IMG/VR virus record: IMGVR_UViG_3300046004_002364
Location: 1-34,425 of that record
DNA from: a virus
Length of the DNA stretch: 34,425 nucleotides
Strand: one strand, 5' to 3'
In this document: in pieces, positions 28,833 to 34,425 of the stretch
Numbering within the stretch: position 1 is the stretch's first letter
Layout: each line of letters starts with the position of its first letter
The notes under the pieces: model-generated
The model's database searches: none
What the model saw: only the letters and a program-made list of their open reading frames with translations
What the model was told of the DNA's origin: nothing
Made by a program: the position numbers and the translations under genes

Positions 28833-31800
28833 TGAAGAATATCGAAAAAAGAATATCTCCGTTAATTCAGAGCCAATTTCCTTCTTTTTACCAAGAAGAG
28901 GGAGAAAACTTTATTGCGTTTACAAAAGCATACTATGAGTGGCTAGAATCGACGAACAATCCTTTATATCATGCCCGTCGACTGCCAGATTATCGCGATA
29001 TTGATAGTACGACAGACGACTTTATTGTTCACTTCAAAGAGAAGTATCTGAAAAACATTCAGTTTGATACTGCTACGAATAAGAAGCTTCTTGTCAAAAA
29101 CTCGCTTGATCTGTATCGTGCCAAAGGTACAGAGCGCGCGGTTGATCTCTTCTTTAAACTTGTATATGGTACGGCAGCAGAAGTTCGATATCCTGCAGAG
29201 AAAATCTTTCGCTTATCAGACGGAGTATACGAAAAACCAGAGTATCTCGAGATTGGATACTCGATCTATAACGTTGATTACGTCGGTAAGCAAGTCGTTG
29301 GCCAACTTTCAGGCGCGAAAGCTTTCGTTGAGAAGTATATTCGGCGGCGCGCCGGTAGAGGTTTTGTTAATCTTCTTTATATTTCTGGAAGACAAGGTAA
29401 TTTCCGTAATGGAGAAGTTATCGGTCTCAACATTAATAATCAACCTATATTTGATATTACTAAAAGATCGAAGTTAATCGGTTCTGTCAAAAGAGTCACA
29501 GTTCAAACTCGAGGCAGAGATTTTGCTGTTGGGGATGTTGTAAGATTTACAAACAGTGATCGCGGTCTTGGTGGTTTGGCAAGAGTAGAATCTGTTGGCT
29601 CACAAACTGGACTGGTAGATTTTATCTTCGAAGATGGAGGATATGGATACACACTCAACGCCGAATCGATCGTCTCTGAAAAAGTATTAAACTTGAATGA
29701 AGTGATAGTAGATTTTACTTCGGAAAATTACTATCGTCTCTTCGAACGCGGCGTTCAACCGGTAGTCAATATCGGATATAGTTCGGCATCTTCAAATGTC
29801 GCTGTTGGAAACACCATATATCGCTACGCCGCAAATGGCATACTTGCTGCTGAAGGTCGAATTCTCGAAGTCGCGACTACTTCGAATACTGCTGGTTTTA
29901 TCTCGGTATCTCATACATCAGGAGTTTTTGTTCCATCTGCTAACTATAGCACAGGAAGTAATAGTACTACTGGAACGACGTTTACGGCAAATACACTGAC
30001 AGACAAGTCAATGTCTGGTAAGTTCATGAATACACCGACAGACTATGCTATTGTGATTACTGCGCCTTCTGCCACATTTAATGTAGGCGATGTGGTAAAA
30101 CAACAGAATGCAGGATATATTACTGCTTCTGGTACAGTGGCAAATGTCATTACGCTTGAAAGTGCAACACAACTTACTCTTACCAACGCTCGTGGTGCTT
30201 TTAAAAATAGTAAGCGCATGGCGGATTGGGATTACAAAGTTGGCACCGGAACAATCACTGCAGTGACTACTAGCACTGTGGTCACTGGAACCTCTACAGC
30301 TTTTAATAACAACTATATTAATTCGACTCTTTATATCACCAGTAACGTGGCAATTGGTAATGTGGCGAGCGTAACCAATTCAACTTCTTTGATACTGACT
30401 GCAAATGCAACAGAGGCCGCAACAGGAAACGCTCACAACTACGGTTTAACATATAAGCTTATCAATCAAACTAACAATCAAGTCTTCGCGAATGTCAGTT
30501 ACGTAAATCTAAACGCTGGTTTGTATGATATTAAAAAACAAGTTCATGTCATACAATTTGATGAATGCTCTTCGAATAACATTACCTTCGCAAATAATAT
30601 CTACATCTACAACAGTGCAAATGTAATCGTTGCCGAAGGTTCTGTGATTACTGCTAACTATGCTGCTGCATCAAATACAGGCACCTTGACTTTTATCTCG
30701 CGTAAGGGATATTGGAACGAAACAGATACAGTGTATACCGCTGCGAATGCAGACAACTTCAAGATCACATCTTATTCACTCGACATTACCGGCGGTGACT
30801 ATGTTCGTTCGTTCCCTTCAAAAATCATCGCGCCGCTTTCAAATACCACAGCAGACATCTCATCGATCAGTTTTGGCACAGGCGCCGGGTTTGGTGTAGG
30901 TACGATCGGCGAAACAGAAGTGATCTTTATTGGTACGGATCTCATTGCTGCGAATAGCCAAGATACACTCGACTATAGTCGTCTTCAACTTTCTGTGACT
31001 GCAAATACTGGATTCGATGAAGGCCAAAGAGTCTTTCAACAAATTCGTAAAGTTTCATTCAATCCTTCGACAGCTGTAAACGCATCAAACGGCTTTATTA
31101 CTGTCACAGATGCGAATACTTACTATATTGCAGGCGAGCGTATTATCTATGAGGTGGCCGCAGGTAATACAGTAATCACTGCACTCGAAAGTGGCAAACC
31201 TTATTATGTGGCATTTTCGAATACTACTGGATTAATTCTTTCGAGCCCTGCAAACAAGTACATTCATATTAATAGTACGAGTTTTCCTGGAGAAAGCTTT
31301 GTAAACACTTCGTTTAATATTCCAGCATTCGGCGCAACTTTAACGAATGAGTCTGGTCACTTCTTATATAAAACTGCACATGGTACACTCTATGATGTAA
31401 TAGGAACGAATCTTCTTATCAAAGATCCTATTCGCGACTTTGGTTTTACAAATACAACATCTGTTCCAGCGAACGGTAATATTATAGTATATAGCAATTC
31501 GGCTGTCAATACTGCAATTACTGCAGTAGCAGAATTACCAACTCTTGCTCAAGCAAATCAAGTATTCGCTTCACAGTTTATCTCTTCAGACGCATATGGA
31601 TTTCCTAAAAATCCTGAAGGTAATCACTTAGATATACTATATTCGTGTTTGACATTCGGCAGATTTGAGATTGGTATCATTGGATCACTCAATCAAATCA
31701 ATCCAGGAGAAGACTATAATGTCGATCCTTTCGTGCTCGCGCACCAACCATATGTTGCAGGATTCGATCGTAAAGACTTTGTGATTACGTTTGAAAATGC

Positions 31801-34425
31801 AACAAGAAACTTTGTTGTCGGAGAAATAGTCAATCAATCGCAAGCAAATTTGAAGTTTTTTGATCTGCAAGTTTCTTCTGGTGCATATAGTAATACGTAT
31901 GATGCCAAGACATTTACTGTACAATCTTCGCATGAAGTAGAAACCGCTGCAAATGCCATTTTCTATCGTAACATCACATCATCGTTTAATCCTACAGATG
32001 AAGTCAACTCAAACACAGATTTTATTACGATCACTGGTAATGAGTTCGTAGCGAATGATCTTGTTCGTTACTTTACTGATAATGCGAATACGGCTGTGAC
32101 AGGTCTATCGAATAACAGTTTCTACTATGTTCTTACTTCTAATACTACGGGCGTTACTCTTACAACTGAAGCAGCAAATACACTTGCAAAAGTGAATATT
32201 ACGCAAAGCTCGAATGTAGCAGAGTTTAACTCAAATACTCAAGTAGAAAATAGTAATGATTTTATTCAGATTGCGACTGCGAATACCTTATTTGCAAATG
32301 GTGGTCAAGTCAGATATGTTGTGACAGCCGGTGTTGCAGCTGTTGATGGTCTTGAAGCAAACTCTCTTTATTATGTTCGCTACGCGAATAGTACTGGCTT
32401 AGCACTTTCAGTGACAGCCGGCGGAGCCAATGTAGATTTAACAGCAGCAAATCCTGGTGGAACGGGTCACTTCCTCAGAAATTATAATCCTGACTTAATT
32501 GGTCATCAGTTACGTAGCTACCAAAATGAGTTCGCCAATGGACAAATTGTCCAATATAGAATTCCAAACAGTAACACCGCCATCAGCGGTTTGACAGCAA
32601 ATGCTGTTTACTATGTTGTTGCTGCCAACACTGTTGCATTCAAATTATCTTCTACATTAGGCGGAGCTGTAATCGATATTAATGCCAACTCGACAGGTGG
32701 AGAGTCACATACAATTGCAACTCTTCCAGGATATCTGCCAAAAGATAAATTGTTCCAAAATGTAGTTTCAACTTTTAACTCAAATACACAAGTTCAAAAT
32801 AGCAACGATTTTATTCTAATTGCATCAGCAAATAGCAAATTTGCAAATGGTCAACAGATTACATATTCGACTGCAGCTGGAAATACCGCTGTTACTGGAC
32901 TTTCAAATAATTCTTTATATTTTATAAGATATGCAAATAGTACTGGACTTGCTCTTTCAGCCACATCGACCGGTGCTAATATTGATATTACAGCTACGAG
33001 TGTATCAGAAACTGGGCACTTCCTTACTGCAAATATAGTTAATGTTTTCGTCTCTTCGGTATTTTCCAATACTATTGGAGATTATATCAGAGTGTCTGGA
33101 AATACTGCTCCGATTGTAAATAATCAAATTATCTTTTCATACACTGTACCTACGGCGAATGGCCTCGTTTCAAACGTCAGTCTCTTTGAAATTGTATCGA
33201 CTGCCAAAGCCATCGTCAAGTCAAGTAATAATAGTCATATGCTTGCAAAAAGAATTACATTTGAAAACACTTGGTTGCCAAGCGATACAATGATTGGAGA
33301 AGTTTCAGGCTCCGAAGCAAATGTAATAGGAGTAACTGAAGATTTGTCAGTATTATATCCGATCGGATTAAATGCAGATATTACAGCAAACGTTGTGACA
33401 GCCAGCGGAGAAGTCACCGCGCTACAAGTAATCGATTCAGGGTTTGCATATTCAAATGCAGAAATTGTCGACTTTGTTTCAGAAGATAATCTGAGAGCTG
33501 GTACTGCAAAGATGGTTCTCGATGGCCATGGTATCGGTATCGGATACTATCGAAGCTCGAAAGGCTTCTTGTCTGATGATATCTACGTTCATGATAACGA
33601 CTATTACCAAGAGTATTCTTATGAGATCCTTTCGAAGATCTCAGTAGACAGATACTCTGATATGTTTAAGAAAGTGATGCACGTCGCTGGAACAAAGTTC
33701 TTTGGATCTGCATTAATCGTAGAAGAAGCAAATGCTGCACTCGCTTTGACGAGTATTTCGACTGCTCAAGAAGTACAGTTCAATTCGAATGACGATGTTT
33801 CTACATTGAATGATACAATTGAAACAGATATTGAAGATGTCAGTTTCAAATTTAAGGTAATGGATATCAATAATGATAGTGATATAATATCGTTAGGGAC
33901 TAATCCTTATTATACCACACTTCCATTAAATGTACATGATTATTTACAATATACGACTTTAGAAGCAAATGTTATTGGTGTAGGAACTTCTTCGAACTTA
34001 TCGAATAACGCATACTATTACGTAGTGCTTGCGAATACAACAGGTATCAAGATCTCTGAAACACAGGGCGGAGATGCTCTGAATCTCAACACCGTGTCTA
34101 TGGGTAATACTCTTGCATTGCATACGCTGACGAAGGTTATTAATCCGTTCGCAAACGGCGACTTAGTGCTTTATACTACTTCGAACGTTGCGGTTGAAGC
34201 GAGTATTACAGGTACGTTTACTACAAATACTGGCAGAGTAATCGATTCGTTCATCACAGTTGCAAACAATAAGTTTAGAAACAGCGACTATGTCAATGCC
34301 ACGTTTGATTCTACGACATGTAATACACAAAGCTTTAATGCAAATACTGCTGTGGATGTTGATTCTGCAAATGCTGCTAACGTCTTTATTACCATTAGTT
34401 CTCACCCATTCGCCAATGATCAATC
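28832..34425 (+). CDS. Giant baseplate/fibre-like structural protein (gene 7 position), 3' end beyond window
   Basis: Frame open from ATG 28832 (TAATG overlap with gene 6) to the window end: at least 1864 residues, no stop. The N-terminus (ISPLIQSQFPSFYQEEGENFIAFTKAYYEWLES...LDLYRAKGTERAVDLFFKLVYG) matches large structural proteins that follow gp6 in T4-like cyanophages, where T4 has gp7. A second landmark at about 1569-1632 (GYYRSSKGFLSDDIYVHDNDYYQEYSYEI...VMHVAGTKFFG) also occurs there. The middle is Asn/Thr/Ala-rich beta sequence with at least six copies of a repeat of about 65-70 residues (NTAVTGLSNNSLYYVRYANSTGLALS...GTGHFL). Likely wedge-to-fibre or host-contact protein; exact role unknown. 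Confidence 0.85.
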   Translation, partial: MKNIEKRISPLIQSQFPSFYQEEGENFIAFTKAYYEWLESTNNPLYHARRLPDYRDIDSTTDDFIVHFKEKYLKNIQFDTATNKKLLVKNSLDLYRAKGTERAVDLFFKLVYGTAAEVRYPAEKIFRLSDGVYEKPEYLEIGYSIYNVDYVGKQVVGQLSGAKAFVEKYIRRRAGRGFVNLLYISGRQGNFRNGEVIGLNINNQPIFDITKRSKLIGSVKRVTVQTRGRDFAVGDVVRFTNSDRGLGGLARVESVGSQTGLVDFIFEDGGYGYTLNAESIVSEKVLNLNEVIVDFTSENYYRLFERGVQPVVNIGYSSASSNVAVGNTIYRYAANGILAAEGRILEVATTSNTAGFISVSHTSGVFVPSANYSTGSNSTTGTTFTANTLTDKSMSGKFMNTPTDYAIVITAPSATFNVGDVVKQQNAGYITASGTVANVITLESATQLTLTNARGAFKNSKRMADWDYKVGTGTITAVTTSTVVTGTSTAFNNNYINSTLYITSNVAIGNVASVTNSTSLILTANATEAATGNAHNYGLTYKLINQTNNQVFANVSYVNLNAGLYDIKKQVHVIQFDECSSNNITFANNIYIYNSANVIVAEGSVITANYAAASNTGTLTFISRKGYWNETDTVYTAANADNFKITSYSLDITGGDYVRSFPSKIIAPLSNTTADISSISFGTGAGFGVGTIGETEVIFIGTDLIAANSQDTLDYSRLQLSVTANTGFDEGQRVFQQIRKVSFNPSTAVNASNGFITVTDANTYYIAGERIIYEVAAGNTVITALESGKPYYVAFSNTTGLILSSPANKYIHINSTSFPGESFVNTSFNIPAFGATLTNESGHFLYKTAHGTLYDVIGTNLLIKDPIRDFGFTNTTSVPANGNIIVYSNSAVNTAITAVAELPTLAQANQVFASQFISSDAYGFPKNPEGNHLDILYSCLTFGRFEIGIIGSLNQINPGEDYNVDPFVLAHQPYVAGFDRKDFVITFENATRNFVVGEIVNQSQANLKFFDLQVSSGAYSNTYDAKTFTVQSSHEVETAANAIFYRNITSSFNPTDEVNSNTDFITITGNEFVANDLVRYFTDNANTAVTGLSNNSFYYVLTSNTTGVTLTTEAANTLAKVNITQSSNVAEFNSNTQVENSNDFIQIATANTLFANGGQVRYVVTAGVAAVDGLEANSLYYVRYANSTGLALSVTAGGANVDLTAANPGGTGHFLRNYNPDLIGHQLRSYQNEFANGQIVQYRIPNSNTAISGLTANAVYYVVAANTVAFKLSSTLGGAVIDINANSTGGESHTIATLPGYLPKDKLFQNVVSTFNSNTQVQNSNDFILIASANSKFANGQQITYSTAAGNTAVTGLSNNSLYFIRYANSTGLALSATSTGANIDITATSVSETGHFLTANIVNVFVSSVFSNTIGDYIRVSGNTAPIVNNQIIFSYTVPTANGLVSNVSLFEIVSTAKAIVKSSNNSHMLAKRITFENTWLPSDTMIGEVSGSEANVIGVTEDLSVLYPIGLNADITANVVTASGEVTALQVIDSGFAYSNAEIVDFVSEDNLRAGTAKMVLDGHGIGIGYYRSSKGFLSDDIYVHDNDYYQEYSYEILSKISVDRYSDMFKKVMHVAGTKFFGSALIVEEANAALALTSISTAQEVQFNSNDDVSTLNDTIETDIEDVSFKFKVMDINNDSDIISLGTNPYYTTLPLNVHDYLQYTTLEANVIGVGTSSNLSNNAYYYVVLANTTGIKISETQGGDALNLNTVSMGNTLALHTLTKVINPFANGDLVLYTTSNVAVEASITGTFTTNTGRVIDSFITVANNKFRNSDYVNATFDSTTCNTQSFNANTAVDVDSANAANVFITISSHPFANDQ
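31087..34125 (+). repeat. Degenerate repeats of about 65-70 residues in the giant structural protein
   Basis: Copies lie at roughly 31087-31370, 32017-32215, 32257-32478, 32524-32718, 32806-33030 and 33928-34125. The shared order is NxFxNGxxVxY, NTAVTGLSNNSxYYV, ANSTGLALS, GANIDITA, GHFL. The 32257 and 32806 copies are the closest. Further partial units start near 34246 and 34381, so the array continues past the window. Confidence 0.8.

Noticed and set aside
29064-31933. Several smaller frames on both strands within the giant structural gene
   Set aside because: The frame from 28832 is open through the whole region with conserved protein motifs, so the others are shadows.
1-34425. CRISPR array, insertion sequence, integrase or attachment site
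   Set aside because: No regularly spaced repeats, transposase, terminal inverted repeats or integrase seen; the content is that of a lytic myovirus.

Overview
The window is about 34 kb of a lytic, T4-superfamily myovirus genome. T4 proteins can be recognised from sequence: RNase H, gp33, gp59, gp32, gp4, gp48, gp53, gp27, gp5, gp25 and gp6. A gp26/gp51-family protein, a PhoH-like ATPase and a zinc-less gp32 place it nearer the cyanophage/pelagiphage/rhizobial branch than T4 itself. The host is probably an alphaproteobacterium. This is inferred from a circularly permuted, two-piece tmRNA with an ANDN...LAA tag and from secreted proteins of alphaproteobacterial style; no host gene is present to prove it.

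Layout. (1) 1-5432, plus strand: a SAM methyltransferase-like gene, then a compact cluster with RNase H, small conserved phage proteins, PhoH-like ATPase and a PD-(D/E)XK exonuclease, closed by a terminator. (2) 5460-8690: short early-type genes behind repeated promoters (AAACATGTACAA, TGTACA-N17-TATAAT-like), a DUF932 protein, a secreted glycine-zipper protein and a secreted thermonuclease. (3) 8689-9020: the permuted tmRNA gene with its own promoter. A convergent HNH endonuclease gene ends inside its 3' hairpin. (4) 9500-9840: divergent late promoters and a structured leader, then a SleB-type endolysin. (5) 10427-12258: the T4-like 33-59-32 replication/late-transcription block. (6) 12260-20266, minus strand: a late tail cassette (gp4, a conserved structural protein, a gp54/tail-tube-like protein, the gp26-family protein with a likely -1 frameshift extension, and two paralogous tail proteins carrying different peptidoglycan-hydrolase domains). 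(7) 20314-34425, plus strand: baseplate genes gp48, gp53, gp27, gp5, two unknowns, gp25, gp6 and a giant repeat-bearing wedge/fibre-like protein that runs off the window.

Regulation visible in the sequence. Six intergenic promoters and one inside gene 59 share TGTACA, an exact 17-base spacer and a TATAAT-like box. T4-type late promoters (TATAAATA) stand before late genes, including a perfect palindrome at 20272-20283 that can fire both ways between the two tail cassettes. Three terminators use cTTCGg loops. Many late genes are coupled by TAATG or ATGA overlaps.

The most unusual content is the phage-borne circularly permuted tmRNA. It has an encoded CCA, a G3:U70 alanine identity pair, a perfect 11-bp hairpin in the spacer to be excised, and a complete 14-codon tag frame. 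Next are the slippery T-TTT-TTT heptamer at the end of the gp26-family gene and the pair of tail hydrolase paralogs.
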